From positions 3,844,001 through 3,908,000 of the forward strand of contig NZ_CP011530.1 of NCBI RefSeq assembly GCF_001605725.1: a DNA stretch of 64,000 nt, written 5' to 3'. This document shows positions 14,419-22,968 of this stretch, one piece after another (position 1 is the stretch's first letter; every line of letters starts with the position of its first letter). Origin of the DNA: Mycobacteroides immunogenum. GTDB taxonomy: Bacteria; Actinomycetota; Actinomycetes; Mycobacteriales; Mycobacteriaceae. Below the pieces are notes generated by a model, which saw only the letters and a list, made by a program, of their open reading frames with translations, was not told where the DNA came from and made no database searches. Made by a program: the position numbers and the translations under genes.

Positions 14419-16299
14419 ATGTCGCTGTCGCTGGCCGATATCAAGCGCGCCAAGGTCCAGGCGTTCCGCGATGTCGCAGACGGCCTCGACGCGATGGCCG
14501 GGGCGAACCGGGACATGAAACGCGGCGTCGAGCAGCTGCCCATCATGGGTGATGGCTGGAAAGGCGTCTCCGGGGACGCTGCTCACCATGAGATCGACAC
14601 GCACGGCAAGTACCTCGACGCGCACGCCCAAGCACAGCAGGGCGCGGCAGCCAAGATCCGGCGCGCCGCCGATGAATTCGAGGGCGTGCAACAGCTGCTG
14701 AAAAAGATCGAAAACGATGCCACCAGCGGCAAATTCACGATCAACTACGACACCGGTGAAGTCACCCCACCCAACGGTAAGTACGACAAAAACGAGCTGG
14801 ACTACCTGACCAACACGCTGCGGCAGATCCGGGCAGCCGGGGACGCCGCGAACACTGACCTTGAGGCCGCGGTCAAAGCCGCCCAAAGCCTTCCGGACCC
14901 GTCCGGCGCTGCTGCCCAGGGGCTGCCGCTGGCACCGGGCTCAGCCATCAAACCGAACGGCGCACTGGGAGCGCTACAGAACGTGGCGGCGGCACCCAAC
15001 CATGACGGTGATCCTGGCGCGACCAAGGCCGCGGCTGCTGTCGGCGGCGACGCTCAGGCCAACTACAAAGAGTGGTACCCGAAGACTCCCCCGACCAGCG
15101 ACAAGGTCACGATCGATCCCAGTAAGGCGGGCAGTTTCAGCGGAACCGTCGGTGCATTGCAGAAACTGCCCGGAACCCCCAAGCCGCCGGATGGTTTCGG
15201 CACCGGTGTTGCCCGCCAGTTCGGCAAAGGGGTCAACGAAGCCTTCGACGGAATGATCGACAACGCCAAAAGCAAGGTGGGCCTTAACGGGGTCGACAAG
15301 TTCAAAGACGCGTGGATCGGTACCGCCAAGGACCTGCAGAACGAGACCGTCAGAACGTTGTTCCCAGGTCTCGGGATGGCCGAAGACGCCAAGCACATGA
15401 TCGACCAGGCGGTCACGTCCTATCAGCATCCCGAGGTCATCCCGAAGAACATAGGGACCGGCTTCGCCGAGGCGAGTACCGTCGCGGTAACCGGGCCGCT
15501 GGCCGGGGAAGCCGCCGCCGGCGCGCGAGGACTGCTCGGCGACGCCACCATCGCAGGCCGCGGCGGACTTCTCGACATGCCGGGCCTTCCACACGACGCA
15601 CCCCCAACACCGGGCCACGCAACAGTCGAAGCGCCGAGCGCCGCCCACCCCGGCCCCGTGGCCGACCACTCGCCGCCAGCCGTCGATCACCCCGCCCCGT
15701 CTGTAGACCATCCCGCGCCGCCACCACCCGCTGCCGACCACCCGGCGCCACCACCCCAGTACCACCCGCCCGCGCCGGACACTTTCGATCCGAGCGGCGG
15801 ACAGCACTACACATCCGGCGACCCGCACCACCCCGGCGGATGGCCACCCCACACCCCTGAATCAACATGGACCAAAGGCGACACCGACCCAGGATGGCGC
15901 CACGTTAACCGCGGACCCGAAAAACCGTGGATGGACTATCAAGGCCAAATCGGCGGTGTGGAACGCACACCCGAGGGCCACATTCCCGAGTACACGAGCA
16001 CGAACCCAGACACCGGGAAAACGATCGACTACGACGGGCACACCTTCCGTGGTCCGCAAGAGGTGTTCCTTGAAGCCAAAGACGGGATGCGCGGGCTGGC
16101 GTTTGCACCCGATAACTCGTACTGGACAGGCAGAGCTGAAAAGGCACTCGCGCAGGCCGACAGCCAGCTAGCCGCTCTACCACCGGGCGCGAGGCTGGAA
16201 TGGCACGTGTCGGACCCCTACGGCGCCAGCGCACTGCGTGAACTGTTCATCGGGAACGGTATCTACGACATCGACGTCATCTACACTCCGAAATCATGA
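14419..16299 (+). CDS. Polymorphic toxin: WXG-type N-terminus, Tox-REase-5 C-terminus
   Basis: 626 residues in three parts. Residues 1-100 are a WXG-like helical hairpin (MGDGWKGVSGDAA). A long Ala/Pro linker has repeated VDHPAP-type units at about 410-445. The last 120 residues (WMDYQGQIGGVERTPEG onward) match the restriction-endonuclease-fold toxin 5, with IDYDGHTF and the E552-A-K554 motif (VFLEAKDG) as catalytic core. It should cleave nucleic acid in a competitor after ESX export. The immunity gene overlaps it by ATGA. Confidence 0.85.
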   Translation: MSLSLADIKRAKVQAFRDVADGLDAMAGANRDMKRGVEQLPIMGDGWKGVSGDAAHHEIDTHGKYLDAHAQAQQGAAAKIRRAADEFEGVQQLLKKIENDATSGKFTINYDTGEVTPPNGKYDKNELDYLTNTLRQIRAAGDAANTDLEAAVKAAQSLPDPSGAAAQGLPLAPGSAIKPNGALGALQNVAAAPNHDGDPGATKAAAAVGGDAQANYKEWYPKTPPTSDKVTIDPSKAGSFSGTVGALQKLPGTPKPPDGFGTGVARQFGKGVNEAFDGMIDNAKSKVGLNGVDKFKDAWIGTAKDLQNETVRTLFPGLGMAEDAKHMIDQAVTSYQHPEVIPKNIGTGFAEASTVAVTGPLAGEAAAGARGLLGDATIAGRGGLLDMPGLPHDAPPTPGHATVEAPSAAHPGPVADHSPPAVDHPAPSVDHPAPPPPAADHPAPPPQYHPPAPDTFDPSGGQHYTSGDPHHPGGWPPHTPESTWTKGDTDPGWRHVNRGPEKPWMDYQGQIGGVERTPEGHIPEYTSTNPDTGKTIDYDGHTFRGPQEVFLEAKDGMRGLAFAPDNSYWTGRAEKALAQADSQLAALPPGARLEWHVSDPYGASALRELFIGNGIYDIDVIYTPKS

Positions 16300-17015
16300 G
16301 CGAGGTGCTCACTGTGAACGACGTCGACCGACCCGTGTGGGGCGCTGCCCGTCCGTCGTTGCTTGCGATTCGGGTGGATTCGGGCGAGGCTCCCGAGTGG
16401 ATCGCGGACCGCACCGGCGCGCTGTTGAACTCGCTGCAGTCCGACTACGCCGTGACCGGATGGAATGTTTCGGTTGGCGATGAATGGGCAGAGCTTCCCG
16501 ATTCGCTGACCGACTTCGTCCTAGCCAATGTCGTCAGGGGCATCGACGGAGAACCTGAACCCGAGAGCGGGTACAGCTTCTCAATCTCAGGTACTGGTCC
16601 GCGTATCGCCCCACTCGTTCGAATCTCGGCGGGCAGCGTGGCGGTCGGGCGCCGTCTTCCGGCACGCCGATTGGCTGTCCAGTTACGGGAGATGCATCAA
16701 GGCGCGCTAACTACTAACGACGCTGACGCCGTTTGCGCAGCCGTCGCCCAGACGTGGAACCCGGCGACGTCGGAATTCGCCGACCTGGCTGTACGGCAGC
16801 TCGCCCGGCGCGGAAACTGGAAAATCGGCGTCGGCTACCGCACATGGATCAGCACCGAAGTCGGGTCTATCACCCACCTCGTTGACAGACTGACCGCCGT
16901 CAAATTAGCCGGGGGCACACTGATTTCCGCGCCGGACGACTGGCCAGCAGCACGGGTAGTAGAGGCGATGACCGCGACACTGCGGGAAAACGGGCTCGAC
17001 GAGGTGCCGCACTAG
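16296..17015 (+). CDS. Candidate immunity protein (Imm52-like)
   Basis: 239 residues starting on the ATGA overlap with the toxin stop, the standard place of a cognate immunity gene. The C-terminal KIGVGYRTWISTEVG segment and overall length recall Imm52, the immunity family paired with Tox-REase-5; the family name is tentative, the role as immunity protein is well supported by context. No signal peptide, so it would protect in the cytoplasm. Confidence 0.7.
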   Translation: MSEVLTVNDVDRPVWGAARPSLLAIRVDSGEAPEWIADRTGALLNSLQSDYAVTGWNVSVGDEWAELPDSLTDFVLANVVRGIDGEPEPESGYSFSISGTGPRIAPLVRISAGSVAVGRRLPARRLAVQLREMHQGALTTNDADAVCAAVAQTWNPATSEFADLAVRQLARRGNWKIGVGYRTWISTEVGSITHLVDRLTAVKLAGGTLISAPDDWPAARVVEAMTATLRENGLDEVPH

Positions 17016-17055
17016 CTGCGCGGGATGCACGGTCCAAGTCAGCGACCATTGAGCG

Positions 17056-17247
17056 ATGACCGTGATCAAGCGTTTTCAGAAGACCGGCACATGCGGCACG
17101 TGCTCGGGTGCGATCCACTTCTACCCTGCGCCGGTGACCGACGAACAGGCCATCGCCGAGGGCGACAACCCCAGCGGCCAATGGACACACCTCGATCCCG
17201 CCGACTGGGTCGACAACCCACACCCCGTCGAACCAGCCGAGGAATAG
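17056..17247 (+). CDS. Small CxxC protein of the toxin cassette, 63 aa
   Basis: Starts MTVIKRFQKTGTCGTCSGAI with one CxxC pair and an acidic Pro-rich tail. It lies 40 bases after the immunity gene in the same direction. Small proteins of this type appear in mycobacterial prophage toxin cassettes, but no function is known. Coding assignment depends on operon position and start context. Confidence 0.55.
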   Translation: MTVIKRFQKTGTCGTCSGAIHFYPAPVTDEQAIAEGDNPSGQWTHLDPADWVDNPHPVEPAEE

Positions 17248-17360
17248 CAGGTCAGCACGGCGATTCGCATCCCCCCATTTACCGCCGCTCGGTGTTAGCG
17301 TTTATGCAGCTTCACGGGGGTGAACAAAATTGAATTCAAACCAAATGAGGGGGAAACCAA

Positions 17361-17888
17361 ATGTCACTACTTCGAGCCGCATTCGCGTTGGCACTAGCGG
17401 TCACCTGCGCAAGTTGCGGGCAACCAGACCGTCCTGAAATCCCGGCGTCCCCGGCGCCTTCTTCGCTGGCTCCGCTGGACTCTGGGCGTAGTGACGGCAC
17501 AACGTTCGATCCCTGCCACGCGTTCACGCCCACCGAGCTACGTACCTGGGGGCTAACACCTCAGCAGGTGTTCGCGATCGGCGGCGTAAACAAGGGTGTG
17601 CGCGGGTGCGAATGGGAGTCTGCGAGTAACACCGAGATATGGAATCTGAATCTGCTCGTCAGTAACGTTGCCATTCAGCGTATGTGGGACAAGGGTGAGA
17701 AGAAGATTTCCGTTGCAGGGGTCGATGCTTCGCTGCATCAAGAGCCTGATATGTGCATCGTTAGCCTGCCCGCCCAGCGGTCAACCGTGAGCGTGAATAT
17801 CGGTGCCGGCACGGGAAAGGGCGGCATTGATTTGTGCGCCAAGGCCATGGAAATCGCCACCGCGACAGTGCCGAAGATTCCCAAGTAG
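17361..17888 (+). CDS. DUF3558-like lipoprotein
   Basis: 175 residues with a signal sequence (LRAAFALALAVTCASC) ending in a lipobox-like CASC, though the -3 residue is atypical. The mature part has FDPCHAFTPTELRTWGL and further paired Cys (GCEWES, MCIVS, DLCAKA), the DUF3558 pattern. The ribosome site GAGGGGG precedes the ATG by seven bases. As a cell-surface product of a lysogen it could affect phage adsorption or secretion; that is inference. Convergent with the structural operon. Confidence 0.75.
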   Translation: MSLLRAAFALALAVTCASCGQPDRPEIPASPAPSSLAPLDSGRSDGTTFDPCHAFTPTELRTWGLTPQQVFAIGGVNKGVRGCEWESASNTEIWNLNLLVSNVAIQRMWDKGEKKISVAGVDASLHQEPDMCIVSLPAQRSTVSVNIGAGTGKGGIDLCAKAMEIATATVPKIPK

Positions 17889-17901
17889 GAAACGGGGCGG
17901 A

Positions 17902-18450
17902 CTACGTCACCGGTGTGAATCGTTCGACGACGGTCAGGTCGATCGTGGGCGGCACCCATGTCGGTGCGGTCGTGAAGTCGCTGACGGTCGGGGCCTCGAA
18001 CCAGAACGAATCGAAGGTGTGTTCCTTGCCCAATACCTTCATGGTCCCGAACTGCACTTGGTAGACCAGTTTGTAGCCCGATGCCAGTTGCAGGGCAGTC
18101 GAATTGGCCAGCATGTCCAGGCCTGCGCTGGCACGCTGCTGATCTATCTCGGTCGGTGTCGGGTTCTCCCCGGCCGGCGCGTCGAGGCGCGGCAGTTTCA
18201 ACACCCCGTTTTCGATGCGTGCGTCGAACGGCACCAGCAGCAGCGTCATCGGCGGGGTGTGTCCGGTCAGCCGGAACTGCGGCTCTGGCGGCTCCAGCTT
18301 GTCGCCGGGGCCTGCGATCCGGGGTGTGAACGTGACCGAACCCCACGGCTTGAAATGGTCGGGACGATAGCCTGTATCGAGCGTGTCGGGCACGATGTTG
18401 CCGTACAGGCCAACGCATTTGAACCACGGAATGTCAGCGATGTCAGCCAT
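17902..18450 (-). CDS. Hypothetical protein at the 3' end of the late operon
   Basis: 182 residues starting MADIADIPWFKCVGLYGNIV; beta-rich, with SGYKLVYQVQFGTMKVLG. No catalytic motif. Its place after holin-like genes and its beta-rich nature suggest a virion or minor tail component, but no family is assigned. It overlaps the upstream membrane gene by eight bases. Confidence 0.6.
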   Translation of the reverse strand: MADIADIPWFKCVGLYGNIVPDTLDTGYRPDHFKPWGSVTFTPRIAGPGDKLEPPEPQFRLTGHTPPMTLLLVPFDARIENGVLKLPRLDAPAGENPTPTEIDQQRASAGLDMLANSTALQLASGYKLVYQVQFGTMKVLGKEHTFDSFWFEAPTVSDFTTAPTWVPPTIDLTVVERFTPVT

Positions 18451-18811
18451 TTTGGGTGTCCTTGTCGGTGCGCTGAATGTGGTGCAGGGTCAACACCAGG
18501 CGTGCCAGGGCGTAGGCGAGAGAGGCATACAGTAGGCCGCGCACCTGGTCGCGGCCGGGATAGTTCTCCCCCCACCAGACCGACATCGCGTTCTGTGTGA
18601 GCACGAAAGCCAGCGCGAACATCATGGAAATCGTTGCCCGGCCTACGCGTTCAAGCCACCACATCGACCCCGTCAGATACAGCACCGCGAACACCCACGA
18701 CAGCACAGCTGCGAAGGTCAGCAACACATCGGCAACTGTGCCGGGGGCCATCCATACCGCGGGCACGAACGCCAAAGCGGCAACGATCGCAGCATTTCGA
18801 ATCGTCTTCAC
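18443..18811 (-). CDS. Holin-like membrane protein, 122 aa
   Basis: Three or four hydrophobic helices (AAIVAALAFVPAVWMAPG; LLTFAAVLSWVFAVLYLTG; ISMMFALAFVLTQ; LLYASLAYALARLVLTL). Short polytopic proteins directly after LysB in mycobacteriophages usually act as holins or lysis regulators. Assigned by topology and position, not by sequence family. Confidence 0.6.
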   Translation of the reverse strand: MKTIRNAAIVAALAFVPAVWMAPGTVADVLLTFAAVLSWVFAVLYLTGSMWWLERVGRATISMMFALAFVLTQNAMSVWWGENYPGRDQVRGLLYASLAYALARLVLTLHHIQRTDKDTQNG

Positions 18812-19002
18812 GCAAACCTCCGTCGCATGGAACGTTCAACCGCTTCGGCGAACCCGTTCCGATCAAGTAGCAATTGTGCTTGCGCGGCAAGCTCGATCGC
18901 CTCGTCAAGCTGTTGTTGGGCAAGGTCACGTTCGGCTTCGGCGTTGCGTGTGGCGTCGTCTTCACATGCGGGCCGGCCTCGTCTTGAGAATGGCCATCTC
19001 AT
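18808..19002 (-). CDS. Small coiled-coil protein, 64 aa
   Basis: Starts MRWPFSRRGRPACEDDATRN, then a helical heptad-like stretch (AEAERDLAQQQLDEAIELAA). Short proteins opening with a WPF-Arg-rich segment followed by a coiled coil recur in mycobacteriophage lysis regions. Role unknown. Four-base overlaps with neighbours. Confidence 0.55.
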   Translation of the reverse strand: MRWPFSRRGRPACEDDATRNAEAERDLAQQQLDEAIELAAQAQLLLDRNGFAEAVERSMRRRFA

Positions 19003-19265
19003 GTCTGCTCCTGCAATGCGGTAACCGCGCGCACCGCGAGTTGAGCAGGTGTTGCGTACGCGTGGATCGTCTCGCCCTGTTTCCCGTTTGTCTCACGCAG
19101 GAAAACGATTTCGTTGTCTCTGCTGGCGAGTTCGCGTTCATGGGTTCGGCGAGGCACAAGGCGCCCCGAGACCACCATCCATACCTGGTGCGTTGCCAAA
19201 CCCATGAACGCGACCGCGAAGAAAAAGTCGTCGGGGCTATTCAGCAGCGGCGACAGCGGAGACAT
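18999..19265 (-). CDS. Single-pass membrane protein of lysis cassette, 88 aa
   Basis: One hydrophobic segment (FFFAVAFMGLATHQVWMVVSG) followed by a charged coiled-coil-like region. A small N-anchored protein with cytoplasmic tail next to the holin suggests a holin partner or antiholin. Adjacent to the r1t-like holin by one base. Confidence 0.55.
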   Translation of the reverse strand: MSPLSPLLNSPDDFFFAVAFMGLATHQVWMVVSGRLVPRRTHERELASRDNEIVFLRETNGKQGETIHAYATPAQLAVRAVTALQEQT

Positions 19266-19505
19266 CTACCCGCGGCCTCCGGTCAGGAACGACGCTGTGC
19301 GAGGTCCGTCGGCGTCCTCGACGCGGCGGCTGGCCAGCAGCGACGAACACACCGACACCAGAACCGCTGTCGCGACCGCTGCCGCCGTGAACCGCCAATC
19401 GACAGTCGCGACGGTCTTGTCGCCCACGAACACGCCCATCAGCGCCGCCGCTGCGGCGCGCACCGCCCGTTCGCCCAGCTCTCTCCAGAATGCCCAGGTG
19501 TACAT
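19266..19505 (-). CDS. Holin (phage r1t-like)
   Basis: 79 residues. Begins TWAFWRELGERAVRAAAAAL and has a second hydrophobic segment (FTAAAVATAVLVSVCSSLLA), the two-helix layout and FWxxLxERAxxT-type start of the r1t holin family. It would form membrane lesions at the end of the lytic cycle and release LysA. Located immediately downstream of LysB. Confidence 0.75.
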   Translation of the reverse strand: MYTWAFWRELGERAVRAAAAALMGVFVGDKTVATVDWRFTAAAVATAVLVSVCSSLLASRRVEDADGPRTASFLTGGRG

Positions 19506-19520
19506 GATGATTCCCTTTTC

Positions 19521-20687
19521 CTATTGCAGTTGTGCAGCCACGTCGAACGGAAAGCCTTGGTTCCAGTTCGCCCACGTTCCGGGCAGCAGGAACAGGGTGC
19601 AGCCGTCGGGGGCCACGCGCCGGATGTTGGCTACCGCGTGATCGACGGCCGTCATGCCGTCCCACAGTGCATATCCGGGATCGCCGTACATGCCGTGCGC
19701 GTTGGTGGCCACGAACTTGATGGCGTCGAACAGCAGCCGCACAAGGTCCGGCAGGATCGCGAACAGCTGCAACGGGTTCAGCGGGGACCCGATGACGCCG
19801 AGCGGCCCGGAGGTCATGAGTCCAGCGAGCCCCGACAGTGCGCCGGCCAGCGGGTCGGCACTGTCGGCTTGCCCGATGAGCTGCTGAAATGCTTGCTTCG
19901 GGAATTCAGTGAACAGGTACATCGCGAATTCCATGGTCAACTCTGCGCGGGTGAGTACCTGGTAGAGCAGGAACAGCAGCCCACGTGCTCGCGGGTACCA
20001 GTCGCCGTCAATCGAGTATGACCAGTACCGGTCCCGCACCCACTGTGGCTGCGGCAATTTGGAGATGCCTTCGCCGGGATCATCGCCGAGCAGGCTGCCC
20101 TCGGCGGGCATCGACGGGTCACCGAACGTGGTGACGCCGGCAACGTAGTTGCGCCATTCGGGCGGCAGCGCGGTCAGGAACTTCTGGACCGACACACCGC
20201 CCATGCTGTATCCGATCGGCCAGATGCGGGTGCCCGCCATCGGCCGGTAGAGGCGCATGGCTTCGTCACGGAAATCGTTGGTGGCCTTGACGAAACTGTG
20301 CGCAGTCGGCGGGTTCAGGAAGGCGCGCGAATCGGCCCACACACCCTGAATCGGGTACTTGGACGGCAGCGGGTTGGCCGGCGCCTCGACGTACGCGCCG
20401 ATGGCCTTGCGAACGTCCAGATTCGCGACACCGTCGCTTCGCAGCGGCGTGGCCAGCCCCATGCGCCGTAGGCGTTCCAGCTCGCGGGGATCGTTGTTCA
20501 TGAACGCCGTAAGATCCCGCACCGCTTGCGCTGTGCCAACGGTGTATCTGCGGTCCACCGCGACGCCGTGCTCGATGGCGTGGCTGTTTCTCGGGTAGGC
20601 GTTGACGAGGCGGCGTTCGATCGCGGTCACCGCGTCGGATTCGTCGCCTTCGCCGTAGCCGATCCACTTCCCGTCAGGCCCGTTCAT
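19521..20687 (-). CDS. lysB: Endolysin B, mycolylarabinogalactan esterase
   Basis: 388 residues from ATG 20687. An N-terminal peptidoglycan-binding-like region precedes an alpha/beta-hydrolase domain with the nucleophile elbow GYSMGG and later GDPGYA and DHAVANI segments as in LysB/cutinase-like phage esterases. It separates the mycolate outer membrane from arabinogalactan and is diagnostic of a mycobacterial host. Starts on ATGA with the tiny upstream ORF. Confidence 0.9.
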   Translation of the reverse strand: MNGPDGKWIGYGEGDESDAVTAIERRLVNAYPRNSHAIEHGVAVDRRYTVGTAQAVRDLTAFMNNDPRELERLRRMGLATPLRSDGVANLDVRKAIGAYVEAPANPLPSKYPIQGVWADSRAFLNPPTAHSFVKATNDFRDEAMRLYRPMAGTRIWPIGYSMGGVSVQKFLTALPPEWRNYVAGVTTFGDPSMPAEGSLLGDDPGEGISKLPQPQWVRDRYWSYSIDGDWYPRARGLLFLLYQVLTRAELTMEFAMYLFTEFPKQAFQQLIGQADSADPLAGALSGLAGLMTSGPLGVIGSPLNPLQLFAILPDLVRLLFDAIKFVATNAHGMYGDPGYALWDGMTAVDHAVANIRRVAPDGCTLFLLPGTWANWNQGFPFDVAAQLQ

Positions 20688-20797
20688 GGCTGGATGCCGT
20701 CCTGGCGGGGCTTGCCGATGATCTGCACGTTCTGCGCGATCACGAAGCATCCGAACGTCACAAACGTCTCGCCCTCAGGTTGCATATGTCCACTCAT
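20684..20797 (-). CDS. Microprotein between LysA and LysB, 37 aa
   Basis: 37 residues (MSGHMQPEGETFVTFGCFVI onward). It is bounded by ATGA overlaps with both LysA upstream and LysB downstream, which makes an unbroken translational chain and argues that it is translated. No motif beyond a short hydrophobic stretch. It may serve mainly to couple LysB translation. Confidence 0.55.
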   Translation of the reverse strand: MSGHMQPEGETFVTFGCFVIAQNVQIIGKPRQDGIQP

Positions 20798-22059
20798 TTC
20801 GTTGCTCCGATTCCGTTGAGCTTGCGGTTTAGGTCAGCGACACCCGCGTCGATCCGTTCCAGCAGTTGCCGATCGGTCAACACGGGCGGGATTACGATCG
20901 GCGGGCCGTCGAAGTCGCCGCGCAGATCCTTGGCGACTTCGCCACGGAACCAGTTCATGTCGATGTTGCCCGGATCCCACTTCACGTTGGGTGGGGCCGT
21001 CGCGTACTCCTTGTGGCCGATCACGCGATCTGCGCCATACCCGAGTTTCTTGACGACCGCTGCCGCCGCGTCTCGCATGGTGATGATCTGCGCGTCGGGC
21101 CAGCGTTCACGTTCGTCGTAGCTGCCGTCGGGCCGGATCGTGGGCCACGCGCATTCGAACCCGATAAGCCTGGTGTTGCCCATGTTCTTTGATATGCCGG
21201 GGTATTGGCCGATACCGGCATGGTTGCACGGCCCGATCGCGATCAAATGGCAGATCCCGTCCGGTGTGATCAGGCACTGCGACAGCGGCCCGGCGAGGCC
21301 CGGGCGCCCATTCTTGATGGTGTCGATACTCTCGTTGCGGTTGCCCGTGTGGTGGATCATCACACCCCACAGCGGCCCCATCTGATCTGATCCGTTCTCC
21401 CCCGCACCTGTACCGCGGGTTTTCCATCCGTCGACGACGTGCAGCCGGTCACCGAGCGCTTCGCGTAGTACGTCTTCAAGCCAGACCGGGTCGCCTGTGA
21501 ATCCCACTTCGGTTCCTCCATTGTTCGACGGTGGCGCAACCGGCCCGCCGGCGAGAGCGCGGTCGAACAGATCCCACGCTTCGTCCCACTTCTCGGCGTA
21601 CCGGCTGCGGTACAAGGGGTTTGGTTTCTGCACGTCCGCGACGACCTGGCCGGCTGCCGACGCGTTGTTGGCGTTGACGTAATCGCCGGGCAGGGCCGCT
21701 AGGAACATGTCGGTGGATGCCCGAAGATCCATGCGCTTACGGGTGCCTTCCGGGTCGCCCCACAGTCCACCCCACCCCCACGGCGGGCTGACCTCTGGCG
21801 CCGACATCTGCTGCTGGTAGTACCCCGATGAGTAGCCGTCATCGCTGAGTGAGTCATGCGGGTAATCGTCCGGGTGGTCGCGGAAGCACGGATCCTTGTC
21901 GTTTCCTGGGCACCAAAAGTTGGATTCGACGCTGATGCACATGAGCGCCATAACCGTGGCGAGGTCATCGAGGCCACGCGCCAGTGACACGGCGTGAACC
22001 TCGCGGGCGACCTGCTCCCGCGTGCGCATGGGCTTGTCGGCCTGCCACACGAAACTCAT
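20794..22059 (-). CDS. lysA: Endolysin A (N-terminal peptidase/lysozyme-like domain plus amidase_2)
   Basis: 421 residues. Residues 1-165 (LATVMALMCISVESNFWCPG, then a Tyr/Trp-rich segment) look like a mycobacteriophage LysA N-terminal cutting domain. Residues about 185-370 match N-acetylmuramoyl-L-alanine amidase type 2, with zinc ligands in WGVMIHHTGNR, PCNHAGIGQY and the later RVIGHKEYA segment. A short tail (TDRQLLERIDAGVADLNRKL) may bind the wall. It degrades peptidoglycan at lysis. Confidence 0.9.
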   Translation of the reverse strand: MSFVWQADKPMRTREQVAREVHAVSLARGLDDLATVMALMCISVESNFWCPGNDKDPCFRDHPDDYPHDSLSDDGYSSGYYQQQMSAPEVSPPWGWGGLWGDPEGTRKRMDLRASTDMFLAALPGDYVNANNASAAGQVVADVQKPNPLYRSRYAEKWDEAWDLFDRALAGGPVAPPSNNGGTEVGFTGDPVWLEDVLREALGDRLHVVDGWKTRGTGAGENGSDQMGPLWGVMIHHTGNRNESIDTIKNGRPGLAGPLSQCLITPDGICHLIAIGPCNHAGIGQYPGISKNMGNTRLIGFECAWPTIRPDGSYDERERWPDAQIITMRDAAAAVVKKLGYGADRVIGHKEYATAPPNVKWDPGNIDMNWFRGEVAKDLRGDFDGPPIVIPPVLTDRQLLERIDAGVADLNRKLNGIGATK

Positions 22060-22319
22060 GACTGCTTACCGAATCCCAGGAATTGGCGCACCAGATCGGG
22101 CAGCAGCTTCGCGACGCGTTCAGCGAGGCCGTCGAGCGCCTTGTCGTCCCACTGCCACGGCGTGGCATTCGTCAACGAGTCGACGAATTTGGGCAGTGCG
22201 CTACCGATCTTCGTCGCGACAGCCGCGGCAGCTTCGTCGCCGACCTCGGGATGCTCTTTCAAGTATTCGCGGGTGGCTTCGATGGCTGTCTTGATGAGCC
22301 ATTTGACGATGGTTTTCAT
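22056..22319 (-). CDS. Hypothetical helical protein, 87 aa
   Basis: Starts MKTIVKWLIKTAIEATREYL; amphipathic helices, basic N-terminus and a LPDLVRQFLGFGKQS tail. Overlaps LysA by four bases. It could be a lysis accessory or small tail-associated protein; nothing decisive is visible. Confidence 0.6.
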   Translation of the reverse strand: MKTIVKWLIKTAIEATREYLKEHPEVGDEAAAAVATKIGSALPKFVDSLTNATPWQWDDKALDGLAERVAKLLPDLVRQFLGFGKQS

Positions 22320-22377
22320 GATGTCTCGCTTTCCATTTCGGAAGGTAGCGCCGCGCAAGGGCTGATGCCGCGCAGCG

Positions 22378-22530
22378 TCACCAGCCGAACCGGCCGTGCG
22401 GCTCGGTGATTCGCGGATCCCGAGGGTGTTCACCGGGCGCAATGTGCATGACAACCGTGTAGGTGAGCAGGGCTGTCGCTGCGGCCAGAGCTGCGCACAC
22501 CGCGCCCACGGCGGCGATGTGTCTGGTCAC
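22378..22530 (-). CDS. Small membrane protein, 50 aa
   Basis: GTG 22530 forms a GTGA overlap with the upstream stop. The protein has one hydrophobic helix (IAAVGAVCAALAAATALLTY) and a short polar tail ending in GRFGW. A single-pass protein just upstream of the lysis genes; function unknown. Confidence 0.5.
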   Translation of the reverse strand: MTRHIAAVGAVCAALAAATALLTYTVVMHIAPGEHPRDPRITEPHGRFGW

Positions 22531-22934
22531 AGCTTGAATATCCGGTTAGTGCCGGTGTCCCATGCGATGTTGATGTCGCCGCCGTTGGGTGACACGGGAA
22601 GACCGGTTGCGGTGTCGATGTACGCGATCAGCGGGGACGTGCCGGCGGTACCGGTGTCCTTGTAGATCACCAGCGCCTCGACGCTCGCACCGCTCACGGC
22701 GGAGAAGTTGACGTTGGCGGCGTTGCAGACACCCGCGGTGGCCGTCTTCCCGGTCAGCGCGGCCGATGTGGCGATGCGGGCACCGGCCGCGATGTCGGAA
22801 AGGAACTGGTGTGTCGCGAGGTTCGGCGTGTACGCGCCGGTGTCCACAAGCGCTACCTTGATGGTGTCGCCGGTCCAGTTGACGGCGCCGGTGGCGAATG
22901 CTTCGCGGCCCTTGTCGTACAGTGCGTTTGCCAT
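22527..22934 (-). CDS. Beta-rich structural protein, 135 aa
   Basis: Starts MANALYDKGREAFATGAVNW with TIKVALVDTGAYTPNLATHQ and a GGDINIAWDTGTNRIFKL end. Proteins with this opening occur among phage and tail-associated genes and form compact beta folds. Probably a virion component at the tail tip. Assignment by position and sequence style. Confidence 0.6.
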   Translation of the reverse strand: MANALYDKGREAFATGAVNWTGDTIKVALVDTGAYTPNLATHQFLSDIAAGARIATSAALTGKTATAGVCNAANVNFSAVSGASVEALVIYKDTGTAGTSPLIAYIDTATGLPVSPNGGDINIAWDTGTNRIFKL

Positions 22935-22968
22935 TGGTGGTTACCTACTTTCTCTTTCGGGTGGGGTT

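Noticed and set aside
18443..19505. Toxin-antitoxin pair among the small membrane genes
   Set aside because: Position directly after LysB and the r1t-like holin pattern make a lysis function far more likely.
18597..20021. 474-residue rightward open frame over the lysis genes
   Set aside because: It lies antisense to holin genes and LysB, has low-complexity Arg/Gln/His composition and no recognisable domain; a GC-rich shadow frame.
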